Assembly (NCBI GenBank): GCA_913063265.1
Contig: CAJXZG010000006.1
Location: forward strand, 1 to 64,000
Source of the DNA: an uncultured Prolixibacteraceae bacterium
GTDB taxonomy: Bacteria; Bacteroidota; Bacteroidia; Bacteroidales; Prolixibacteraceae
Length of the DNA: 64,000 bases
Reading direction: 5' to 3'
The notes under the pieces were generated by a model. That model was not told where the DNA came from. It made no database searches and worked only from the letters and a program-made list of their open reading frames with translations. The translations under genes and the position numbers were made by a program. Every line of letters starts with the position of its first letter. The first letter of the stretch is position 1. Below are positions 36,201-42,503 of the stretch, one piece after another.

Positions 36201-37436
36201 CAGAGCAATGTTGAATCCAATATCATCTCCCGGGCCACCTGCTTGTTTTACCCATATAACATTACCCAATGGATCATATTTAGAAACAAAAATATCTAGT
36301 CCTCCAGCACTGTTTAACGAGAATGCATCAAATAATCCGATATTCTCGAAACATCCAACAACTATGCTGTTTCCCGTTTCATCCGTAACTATTTGCGGTA
36401 CAAAATCATGTTGTGATGGAGGTATTGTTCCGCCACTTTGTTTCACCCAAACAATGTTTCCCAGATTATTATATTTAGCAACAAAAATATTATCATCACC
36501 AACACTGGAAAGCAATGTCCCGCTAAAGTTTGCATTATCCTGAAAATAACCAGAGACATAACAGTTACCAAACATATCTGTGTCTATCCCATGTCCCTTA
36601 TCACCTTCTACACCACCTGCACTGTTAGCCCATAATACATTACCATTCTCGCTATATTTGGCAACGAAAATATCGTGACTCCCAGAACTGTTAAGTGTAA
36701 CAACATCAAAATTAGACCATTCATAAAAATAACCTGTTATAAAAATATTATTGGCATCGTCAACACTAATATCAGTGGGAATGTCTGTACTTGGCCCACC
36801 ATTTCGTTTGGCCCAAATTACATTTCCCGAAGCATCATATTTTACGATGAAGACATCACCCCATCCGGCACTTGACAGGACAATTGATTCAAAAGCTACG
36901 TTATGCTGAAAAAATCCGGTAATTATTATATTCCCTAATTTATCAGTTACGACATCCCATCCTTCATCCCAACTTGGACTGCCATGTTGTTTTGCCCATA
37001 ATACATTGCCGTTTGGGTCAAACTTTACTACGAATATATCTCCCCAACCGGCACTGGTGAGACTTATTGTTCCAAAGGTTGCTGTACCTTCTAAACATCC
37101 TGTAACAATAATATTTTCAGATTCATCGGTTGTTATTCCATATCCTTTAACAGATCCCGAACCTTCTGTTTGTTTTGCCCACATCAAACTGCCTGATTCA
37201 TCATACTTGGCAATAAAAAGTGAATAATCGCCATTGCTAGTCAATGTTGTAATACCAAAATTCGCTACACCAGAAAATCGACCTGTAACAATACTATTAC
37301 CTAAATTATCAATGGCAACATCATATCCATATTCATTATCTATTCCTCCAGCAGATTTTGCCCAAAGAAAATCAGGAATTTGTGAATACGTTATATTTGA
37401 AATAAGAAAAAATATTATTAGATATAAATTCTTCAT
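30264..37436 (-). CDS. giant T9SS-secreted protein: SBBP propeller, HYR-like repeats with nested FISUMP domains, PKD
   Basis: A 2390-residue secreted mosaic. After a signal peptide (1-18) there are seven SBBP repeats (about 24-455), each ending like DIFVAKYDxxGNVLWAK, which would close a seven-bladed propeller. Then come nine HYR-like units of the pattern PPxAxCxDITVxLD ... CGI ... VTDNNGNVSTC ... VEDN. Units 2, 3, 5 and 7 are interrupted by FISUMP (Fib_succ_major) domains, each starting GTFTDERDGHEYKW (or a variant) and ending SVRCIKD. A PKD-like domain (THTYSEPGVYTVTVTVTDPCG), a conserved GGGWFWSPECGF module and a T9SS type A tail (KVYPNPFNHHLRFEF) follow. Probable roles are adhesion or surface recognition; no catalytic motif is seen. 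Confidence 0.9.
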   Translation of the reverse strand: MKNLYLIIFFLISNITYSQIPDFLWAKSAGGIDNEYGYDVAIDNLGNSIVTGRFSGVANFGITTLTSNGDYSLFIAKYDESGSLMWAKQTEGSGSVKGYGITTDESENIIVTGCLEGTATFGTISLTSAGWGDIFVVKFDPNGNVLWAKQHGSPSWDEGWDVVTDKLGNIIITGFFQHNVAFESIVLSSAGWGDVFIVKYDASGNVIWAKRNGGPSTDIPTDISVDDANNIFITGYFYEWSNFDVVTLNSSGSHDIFVAKYSENGNVLWANSAGGVEGDKGHGIDTDMFGNCYVSGYFQDNANFSGTLLSSVGDDNIFVAKYNNLGNIVWVKQSGGTIPPSQHDFVPQIVTDETGNSIVVGCFENIGLFDAFSLNSAGGLDIFVSKYDPLGNVIWVKQAGGPGDDIGFNIALGNLDNLVVTGSYGGSGTFDEINLTGSGLDDIFVARLGSSCAAICQNTTLQLDNNGQAILEPSSIDDGSTGNQITLSVSQSVFTCSDVGENTVILTVTDNNGNVSTCEATVTIEDNVPPQALCKDITVQLDASGHGTFTDKRDGHEYKWVKIGEQIWMAENLAYNAVEGCWAYNNDETNVATYGRLYNWETAISACPEGWRLPSDEEWKQLEMFLGMSQSEADNTGWRGTNVGAKLKSTIGWRADGNGTDDYGFTAFPGGYLHGNGSFYGASHYGSWWTSSQNETYESEAWYRHLDKPYDEIARQSIYKNYGLSVRCIKDVNIVMVNEGEVSGFATVTAADIDNSSNDNCGIASMTVSPNAFGCDDVGDNLVTLSVTDVNGNVSICEATVSVEDNIPPQALCKDITVQLDASENGTFTDERDGTEYNWVKIGDQVWMAENLAYLPSVSPSSVRSSTESYYYVMGYNGTDVNEAKSSNYYATYGVLYNWPAAMALEGNSTSDPVSLQGVAPNGWHIPTEAEWTELINYLAVNGHSSAEGKALKAILDWQVTGAGTDDFGFTALPSGNLGADGIFRSSTYYGYWWSSLEFSSDRGGDFRLAYSRDYASISHSMKELGYSVRCIKDVSVTTADVSITAADINNGSNDACGIASMTVSPNTFTCTEVGPNSVLLTVSDNNGNVSTCASTVTVEDNVPPIAVCQDITVQLDANGTVTITVEDIDNGSNDDCGIASLVLSQTDFNCTHVGTNNVTLTVTDINGNESTCTATVIVEDNVPPEALCQNITVELDESGMATITAEDIDFDSPFTGESGTFTDERDGHEYKWVKIGDQIWMAENLAYLPSVSPPQLSGTEPHYCVYEYFGTDVSEAKATANYSTYGVLYNWIAAMAGAGSSSANPSGVQGISPDGWHLPSDAEWKQLEMFLGMGQSEADEIFWRGTNEGSKLAGNANLWLDGLLELDPVFEETGFMGIPGGYSGSSSFAGIGQIGYYWSTTEDTQSFAWHRRLGYARTNIYRAGDYKTPGFSVRCIKDASASAGSGNGSNDACGIQSISVTPNTFTCANVGPNTITLTVTDNNDNVTTCTSVVTVLDNIPPLALCRDITVELDASGAASISADDVDDGSSDACGIASLSVAPNTFTCDDVGENTVILTVTDNSGNFSTCEATVTVEDNIPPEALCQNITVELDESGIAMITAEDIDNSSPFSGESGTFIDERDGHEYKWIRIGEQIWMAENLKATKFNDGTTIPVVTDDIAWTNLISPGLCWYNNDYDTFHNTYGPLYNWYAVNSGKLCPSGWHIPTDEEIKQLEIFIGMTLSQADGTRYRGTDEGTKLKATSGWNYGNGTDDSGFSCLPGAHRTDNGIFSRIGITGGWWSSTEISAILAWNRSLNSHTGQIYRADDKKYYGFSVRCIKDEGAPSGKGSNDACGIKSLSVTPNTFTCTNIGPNNVTLTVTDNNDNVSTCTATVTVVDNIPPAAICQDITIQLDANGAASITATDIDAGSSDACGIVSLGLSQTDFNCTHIGTNIVILSVSDVNGNVSTCEATVTVVDNIPPVLSCPSDQTIVLDGTCGATIPDFTVGAATDNCGVTVTQSPASGTAYHGAQIVAVTLTADDGNGNSVNCTFNVNLLNAVPLINEVLPNTIEPMQLGTETSLNISFTDDNATEVNVQWDDLLEDNYSTSTGSLIATHTYSEPGVYTVTVTVTDPCGEIDVYEYKYVVVYDPDGGFVTGGGWFWSPECGFKNAEGEGVTGKASFGLVAKYKKGSTVPDGNTEFQFKAGDINFHSSAYDDMRLVIANFKANYTGTGTINGIGNYGFLVSAIDGEIKGDGLDKFRIKIWDKDNSNKVVYDNNCIDSNDDENADPATTISGGSIVIHSAKDKDKSAEIVTSIERDLKYADLKVYPNPFNHHLRFEFSSPETVEAKIDIYDMTGRYIETLFDQIIIGGTAYNAEFIPDKIVSAMYFYRVRIGKGVYYGKAIYKKE
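31973..35800 (-). repeat. four FISUMP-domain copies nested in HYR-like repeats
   Basis: FISUMP copies lie at about 35240-35800, 34330-34965, 33118-33785 and 31973-32590. All share the entry (W-V-K-I-G-D/E-Q-I/V-W-M-A-E-N-L), a GWxLPSDxEWKQLE-type core, a YWWSST-type segment and the exit SVRCIKD. The DNA of the entry segment is nearly identical between copies over about 60 bases, while the central parts differ, so copies have been duplicated or homogenised within the gene. Confidence 0.8.
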
Positions 37437-38130
37437 GACTTTTGGTTTTTTGAATTGTTATAAGAAAGTTGTTTGCGTTAAACAACCTTAATAAATGAAC
37501 TAAATCAATTATTTCAGAACTCCCTTTAAACTCTGATAGTTTTTTGGGAAAGTACTTTGCTGGTAAGTTCATCTACAACTTAAAAGGAGAAAATCTTGAA
37601 TGTTTAGCTTAAGGATTAAAACACTAACTATAGCACCATCCATACAAAACATTTAAAAATGAATAATTAATCTCTGTAAAGAATGGTTAGAAAAAAGGAA
37701 TCGCTATTTAATGGTTTTTATGGATAGTTTCCCCTTGTACTTCGGCCCTTTTAATTCTTATGAATAAATAAGACTTTATACTTTAAGTTTTGATTGCCTG
37801 TTCTGACAAAACAAATTTCAAACAATTGTTTGAGTACCAAAATGAAATTTAATGTGCTTTTAATCTTTATACACATTAGCATCACTATTAAAGAACTTAA
37901 ATCTGTGCAAAGGCATTTATTCAATTTAAGGTTTGCAAAAACATAATAAGTTACAAATAAAATGCCTTATTTACAATTACTTATGTTCATAATCCTGATA
38001 TAAAAGTCTATTTAAATTCAATAGAAATAATACCGGTAAAATTTGTTTTTTAAAGTTCAGCAGGATTCGAGAAATAAAGATTCTCATTCAAAACGCTTAT
38101 TGAGAAACAGTTCTAAACATAAAAAACGTT
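37437..38130. other. 694-base gene-free region upstream of the giant gene
   Basis: AT-rich sequence with stops in all frames. The only open frame (minus strand, 37372-37572) overlaps the giant gene's start and resembles nothing. A 14-base palindrome, CAAACAATTGTTTG, occurs near 37819-37832. The promoter of the giant gene should lie in the left part; I could not identify its boxes, and I see no terminator for the CobW-type gene. Confidence 0.6.
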
Positions 38131-39045
38131 CTAAAACTCAAGTTCTAAATCCTTAAAAACTCCTATCAAAACCACTTCGCTTTTTATTTCTCCCACAATC
38201 AAATCTCCTTCCAAGATTTCAAAACTCCCTCCCACTCCCTGCAAAATATATTCAAAGGGTTCGTTCTCAAAACAAAGAATTCCTTTTATACGATAGATTT
38301 CTTTTTTATAAATATCAAGATTGTATGAGAGCCAATCCATAAACTTTTGCCGGTTTATAGGGTGGTTAAATTTTAAGGTTTTTGTTTTGATACCTGAATG
38401 AATGGATTCTGAATTATTAACATCAGGAAAAAACTTTTTTTGATATTCCAAACGACCGAGATTAAAATCAGCAACACTCCCAAATTTTGACGGTTTGATT
38501 TCCGCCAAAGAATTGATTTTATAAAGTTCATTTTTGAGGCTATTTATTTTTTCATCAGCAAGCTTTTCAGTTTTGTTGATTAGAATAAAATCGGCTGTGG
38601 CTATTTGTTTTAAGCTAATTTCCTTTTCAGGTTGTGTAGCAAAATTTAAAGCATCGACCAAACAAACCGTTCCCTGAAACTGATAGATTTTTTTTAGGTT
38701 TTTATCGGTGAAAAAAGGCCGGATAACCGGAGCCGGATCTGCCACCCCTGTAGATTCAATTAGCAAATGTTCAACATTAGGGAAACGCTCTGCCAATTCC
38801 TGAAGTACCAGTTCAAATTCATCGGTGATGGTGCAGCATATACAGCCCTGTTTAAGTTCAAACATCTGACTGGCATCAACACCTTTTATCAGTTTTGTAT
38901 CGATAGCTACTTCGCCAAATTCATTTTCAACAAGAGCAAACCGGGTTGAGGGATTATCTTTTAAAAGCCTGTTAATAAAAGTAGTTTTCCCTGCCCCCAG
39001 AAAGCCGGTAATTAAAGTCACTGCTATTTTTTGCTTATTAATCAT
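38131..39045 (-). CDS. CobW/COG0523 family metal-trafficking GTPase
   Basis: A 304-residue G3E-family GTPase. The P-loop is GFLGAGKTT (14-22), followed by the conserved [15 protein letters not shown], the metal-binding CICC motif (Cys68, Cys70, Cys71), [14 protein letters not shown] (Walker B region) and NKTE as the base-recognition motif. The C-terminal domain has the CobW_C features ([20 protein letters not shown]). Members are zinc chaperones or cobalt/nitrile hydratase activators. No zinc-starvation gene is adjacent; the neighbour upstream is a TSUP exporter, so the metal cannot be inferred. Confidence 0.92.
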   Translation of the reverse strand: MINKQKIAVTLITGFLGAGKTTFINRLLKDNPSTRFALVENEFGEVAIDTKLIKGVDASQMFELKQGCICCTITDEFELVLQELAERFPNVEHLLIESTGVADPAPVIRPFFTDKNLKKIYQFQGTVCLVDALNFATQPEKEISLKQIATADFILINKTEKLADEKINSLKNELYKINSLAEIKPSKFGSVADFNLGRLEYQKKFFPDVNNSESIHSGIKTKTLKFNHPINRQKFMDWLSYNLDIYKKEIYRIKGILCFENEPFEYILQGVGGSFEILEGDLIVGEIKSEVVLIGVFKDLELEF

Positions 39046-39055
39046 TATGCAATTT

Positions 39056-39152
39056 ATGACCCCCTAAATCCCCCAAAGGGGGACTAAGAAAACAACATGC
39101 TTAAAATTTCTTTCTCCTCTCCTTTGGAGAGGTTGGGAGAGGTCATAAAATA
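39056..39152. repeat. dispersed intergenic repeat with two GC-rich hairpins
   Basis: The left hairpin at about 39061-39085 pairs CCCCC and GGGGG arms (cccctaaatcccccaaaggggg). The right hairpin at about 39115-39145 pairs cctctcc with ggagagg copies. This two-hairpin combination is a well-known type of filler repeat between Bacteroidota genes. It lies between the TSUP and CobW-type genes. Confidence 0.65.
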
Positions 39153-39164
39153 AATTTTGAACTA

Positions 39165-39920
39165 CTAACCAAAAACCCCAAACAAATTTAAAATCACAAC
39201 CACCATAGCAAGGATTAAAACATACCGCACATATTTAGCCCCTCCCTTTACCTGAAAGTGAACTCCCAGCCAGGCGCCAAACATATTTCCGGCAGCCAAT
39301 ATAAGTCCGGCAGTAATATCTACTTGTTTATGCCAAATAAAAATTCCGAGTGAAAATAAGGTATATATCAGTACAATAAAAACTTTTAAGGCGTTTGCTC
39401 TCACAAGGTTTTGGCCACATCCCAGTACCAATCCTGCCAGCAGAAAAAAACCAACACCCATTTGAATAAAACCTCCGTATAAACCAATTAAAAAGAATAT
39501 CAGGTATTGAAACAAAGTGGGTTTAGCCACGGAAGAATTTGCCTGTTCTTTTACCCAAACCTCGGGTTTTAAAACTACAATAAAAAACATTACTACCATT
39601 AATCCCGCAATTATTTTTTTAAGAATATCTGGATCTATTTCAACTGCAAAAAACGCCCCTATTATTGAGCCAGCTATTGCAGGAATGGCTAGTTTGTAAT
39701 CAGTTTTTACATCAAGAACCTTCTTTTTTCTAAAAGTATTTACAGCAATAATATTCTGAAAAAAAATGGCAACACGATTTGTACCATTCGCTACGTTTGC
39801 CGGCAAACCCAAAAACATTAACAATGGTAAAGTGAGCATAGAACCACCTCCGGCGGTAGTATTGATAAAACCGGCAGCAACTCCGGTTCCAATTAATGCA
39901 AGAATAATATACCACTCCAT
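39165..39920 (-). CDS. TSUP (TauE/SafE) family sulfite/sulfonate exporter-like protein
   Basis: A 251-residue membrane protein with eight or so helices in two repeats: GVAAGFINTTAGGGSMLTLP at the N-terminus and GLYGGFIQMGVGFFLLAGLV in the second half are the two hallmark glycine-rich motifs. TauE/SafE proteins move sulfite, sulfoacetate or similar organosulfur anions. In an organism with sulfatases such a role would be plausible, but the gene is 20 kb from them and grouped with the CobW-type GTPase. Confidence 0.88.
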   Translation of the reverse strand: MEWYIILALIGTGVAAGFINTTAGGGSMLTLPLLMFLGLPANVANGTNRVAIFFQNIIAVNTFRKKKVLDVKTDYKLAIPAIAGSIIGAFFAVEIDPDILKKIIAGLMVVMFFIVVLKPEVWVKEQANSSVAKPTLFQYLIFFLIGLYGGFIQMGVGFFLLAGLVLGCGQNLVRANALKVFIVLIYTLFSLGIFIWHKQVDITAGLILAAGNMFGAWLGVHFQVKGGAKYVRYVLILAMVVVILNLFGVFG

Positions 39921-39957
39921 AAACAGAATTGCTATTTCTTAAATCAAAGAAAAGAAA

Positions 39958-39985
39958 AACCCTGAAGAAATTAATCCTCAGGGCT
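39958..39985 (-). terminator. intrinsic terminator after glyA
   Basis: A 9-bp stem (39960-39968 with 39975-39983, one G-U) and a 6-base loop are followed on the minus strand by TTTTTCTTTTC. It lies about 90 bases after the glyA stop. Confidence 0.72.
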
Positions 39986-40010
39986 GATTATATTTTTAAT
40001 GTCATCTAAA

Positions 40011-40075
40011 GTCTTTCAACTTTGAACTTTCAACTTTGAACTTTCAACTTTGAACTTTGAACTTTAAACCTTCAA
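40011..40075. repeat. short tandem repeat of CTTTCAACTTTGAA units
   Basis: Units of 7 bases (ctttgaa / ctttcaa) are repeated about eight times immediately after the glyA stop codon. It is non-coding. Confidence 0.8.
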
Positions 40076-41356
40076 CTAGTAAGCAAACAAAGGATAATCT
40101 TTCATCATTGCGTTAACTTTCTCTCCAATAGATTTTATCATTTTATCATTTTCGATATTGGCAATGGCATCGTCGATTAACTGTACGATAACGGGCATCA
40201 AATCTTCTTTGACCCCTCTTGTAGTGATTGCCGGTGTTCCAACTCTTAAACCTGAAGTCTGGAATGGAGAACGACTATCAAAAGGTACCATGTTTTTGTT
40301 TACTGTAATTTCAGCATGTACTATTGTATTTTCTACCAGTTTACCCGTAATTTCGGGGTATTTGGTTCTTAAGTCGATTAACATAGAATGGTTATCTGTT
40401 CCACCTGAAATTACTTTGTAACCTAAATCTACAAAAGCCTGTGCCATAACTGCAGCATTCTTTTTAACCTGTGCCTGGTACTCTTTATACTCAGGTTCCA
40501 GTGCTTCGCCGAATGCTACTGCTTTTGAAGCGATAACATGTTCAAGTGGTCCACCCTGTTGTCCGGGAAATACAGCTGAATCCAATAATGAAGACATTTT
40601 CCGCACTACTCCTTTTTTTGTTGCAATTCCCCATGGATTTTCAAAATCTCTTCCCATCAGAATAATTCCTCCGCGAGGACCACGTAAAGTTTTATGAGTA
40701 GTTGAAGTTACAATATGTGCATGTTCGATTGGATTTTTTAATAATCCCGCTGCAATCAAACCGGCAGGATGCGCCATATCTACCATAAACATTGCACCCA
40801 CTTTATCAGCAATGTCGCGCATACGTTTGTAATCCCATTCGCGACTGTAAGCCGATGCACCACCAATGATCAGTTTTGGTTTATGCTCGATAGCCAGGGC
40901 TTCCATTTCATCGTAATCCACCATTCCGGTTTCCTCTTTTACTTTATATGCAACCGGATTGTAAAGAATTCCAGAAGAGTTTACCAGAGAACCATGAGAA
41001 AGGTGTCCGCCATGCGAGAGGTCTAATCCAAGAAAAGTATCGCCCGGTTTTAGAATTACACTTAAAACTGCCGCGTTTGCCTGAGCTCCTGAATGAGGTT
41101 GAACATTTGCCCATTCCGCTCCATAAATTTCTTTTATTCGATCGATTGCCAGTTGCTCTGTCATATCAACAAACTGACAACCTCCATAATATCTTTTGCC
41201 GGGATAACCTTCTGCATATTTATTGGTCATTACCGAACCCATAGCTTCCATTACCTGGTCGCTGACAAAATTTTCAGAAGCAATTAATTCTATTCCGCCC
41301 AGTTGGCGCTGACGTTCTTTTTCAATGATTTCAAAAACCAAATTATCTCTCTTCAT
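40076..41356 (-). CDS. glyA: serine hydroxymethyltransferase
   Basis: A 426-residue PLP enzyme interconverting serine and glycine with tetrahydrofolate, supplying one-carbon units. Recognised from [37 protein letters not shown], the active-site region [11 protein letters not shown] with the PLP lysine, and [14 protein letters not shown]. Length and motif order match the bacterial enzyme. The gene stands alone, with a terminator and a tandem repeat after the stop. Confidence 0.98.
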   Translation of the reverse strand: MKRDNLVFEIIEKERQRQLGGIELIASENFVSDQVMEAMGSVMTNKYAEGYPGKRYYGGCQFVDMTEQLAIDRIKEIYGAEWANVQPHSGAQANAAVLSVILKPGDTFLGLDLSHGGHLSHGSLVNSSGILYNPVAYKVKEETGMVDYDEMEALAIEHKPKLIIGGASAYSREWDYKRMRDIADKVGAMFMVDMAHPAGLIAAGLLKNPIEHAHIVTSTTHKTLRGPRGGIILMGRDFENPWGIATKKGVVRKMSSLLDSAVFPGQQGGPLEHVIASKAVAFGEALEPEYKEYQAQVKKNAAVMAQAFVDLGYKVISGGTDNHSMLIDLRTKYPEITGKLVENTIVHAEITVNKNMVPFDSRSPFQTSGLRVGTPAITTRGVKEDLMPVIVQLIDDAIANIENDKMIKSIGEKVNAMMKDYPLFAY

Positions 41357-41563
41357 TTTGGATTATTCTTAAAATTTGATGCGGCAAAGGTAATACAATT
41401 TAGTGCAGAGAATAACTACTATTCATTTCAAATAATCATAAGTTTTTAACATTTAACAAATGAGAGAAATGCGATATCAAAATCATCATTATTATTGATT
41501 ATTACAAAATGAAATCCATTCCCAAAAACAGGGAATGGATCTCCACAAGGGTAAAAAGTACTT

Positions 41564-42166
41564 CTAATCTTCAAGCAAACCGTCAGCAACCCATTTTTCA
41601 AGAGTTGCAATTTCTTCATCCGATAATTTTGCACCATTAACAGGCATAAAACCACTTGATCCTGGATCGCGTTTAACTCGGTCTATTATACTACTTATTT
41701 TGTTTTTCGTTGTATTGTAATCGTCCCATTTATTGGGATTAGTTCCACCAGCCACATGACATGGGGCACATAAACCGGTCAACATAGGTTTTACATCTGC
41801 CGCGTACGTTACTTTGAGTAAATTCACTGTAACTTCAACAGTAATTGGATCTCCTTTTACTCCACCTGCCGTTGGGACAACAGTATAAATTGCTTTTCCA
41901 GAGTCACCACCATCCACAGTTAAAGTTTGTGTAATTGCAGAACCTGAGCCTGCAGAGGCACCTGTAACTCCCGTTTGTGCAACGGTCCATGCAAATGTTG
42001 TACCTGCAATTGTGCTTGTTAAATTTATTGATGTCGTTTCTCCTGAAGAAATAATTTGAGCCGGAGGATCTGCCATTGCTATCGGCTTCGGAGGATCTTC
42101 ATCTTTACAGGAGACTGCAATAATCAATAAGGCAAAAAAAGCGATTTTAAAATGGATACTTTTCAT
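41564..42166 (-). CDS. lipoprotein with PKD-like domain and c-type heme site
   Basis: A 200-residue lipoprotein (Cys20 in IIAVSC). Residues about 30-115 form a PKD-like or gliding-type beta-sandwich (TSINLTSTIAGTTFAWTVAQ ... GDPITVEVTVN). The C-terminus is a small monoheme cytochrome c domain with CAPCH (Cys133, Cys136, His137), a GFMPVNG stretch offering the axial Met, and a final helix (LSDEEIATLEKWVADGLL). It is probably a surface- or periplasm-exposed electron carrier of unknown partner. No other respiratory gene is nearby. Confidence 0.82.
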   Translation of the reverse strand: MKSIHFKIAFFALLIIAVSCKDEDPPKPIAMADPPAQIISSGETTSINLTSTIAGTTFAWTVAQTGVTGASAGSGSAITQTLTVDGGDSGKAIYTVVPTAGGVKGDPITVEVTVNLLKVTYAADVKPMLTGLCAPCHVAGGTNPNKWDDYNTTKNKISSIIDRVKRDPGSSGFMPVNGAKLSDEEIATLEKWVADGLLED

Positions 42167-42503
42167 AAAGAATGATTTAAAGATTGAAATTTTTAGACAC
42201 CTTAATAAACCACTGCAACACTAAATTTATCACAACACTGCAATTTATAATTGTTGTTATTAATCATGTAACAAATTATCTTTTATTTTTGATTAACAAA
42301 TATTAAGATTTTTTTATTTTTTAATGTGTTTTTACATTTTAATTCACAAATAAAAACCTGTTTTACAAATAGTTGGAATACCAATCCAAACCATTTATTT
42401 TACGCATCAAATCAATAATCAACAATAATCATATAAAATCGTTTTAACTGTTATAAATTTGTGCTGCTGAAATAATCAGGAAAAATTTAAAATCAAAAAT
42501 CGT
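42167..42503. promoter_or_regulatory. divergent intergenic region between heme lipoprotein and S9 peptidase
   Basis: 337 very AT-rich bases with no gene. A TAAATTTG box matching TAnnTTTG lies at 42454-42461, 42 bases before the peptidase ATG, and is the likely promoter. No -33 TTTG was found at the usual distance. Confidence 0.5.

Noticed and set aside
30817-37227. Many open frames on the plus strand opposite the giant gene
   Set aside because: They recur with the HYR and FISUMP repeats, have no starts of their own and resemble no protein; they are shadows of the repeat coding sequence.
37372-37572. 66-codon frame overlapping the giant gene start on the minus strand
   Set aside because: It lies in another frame, overlaps the signal peptide and has no recognisable features.
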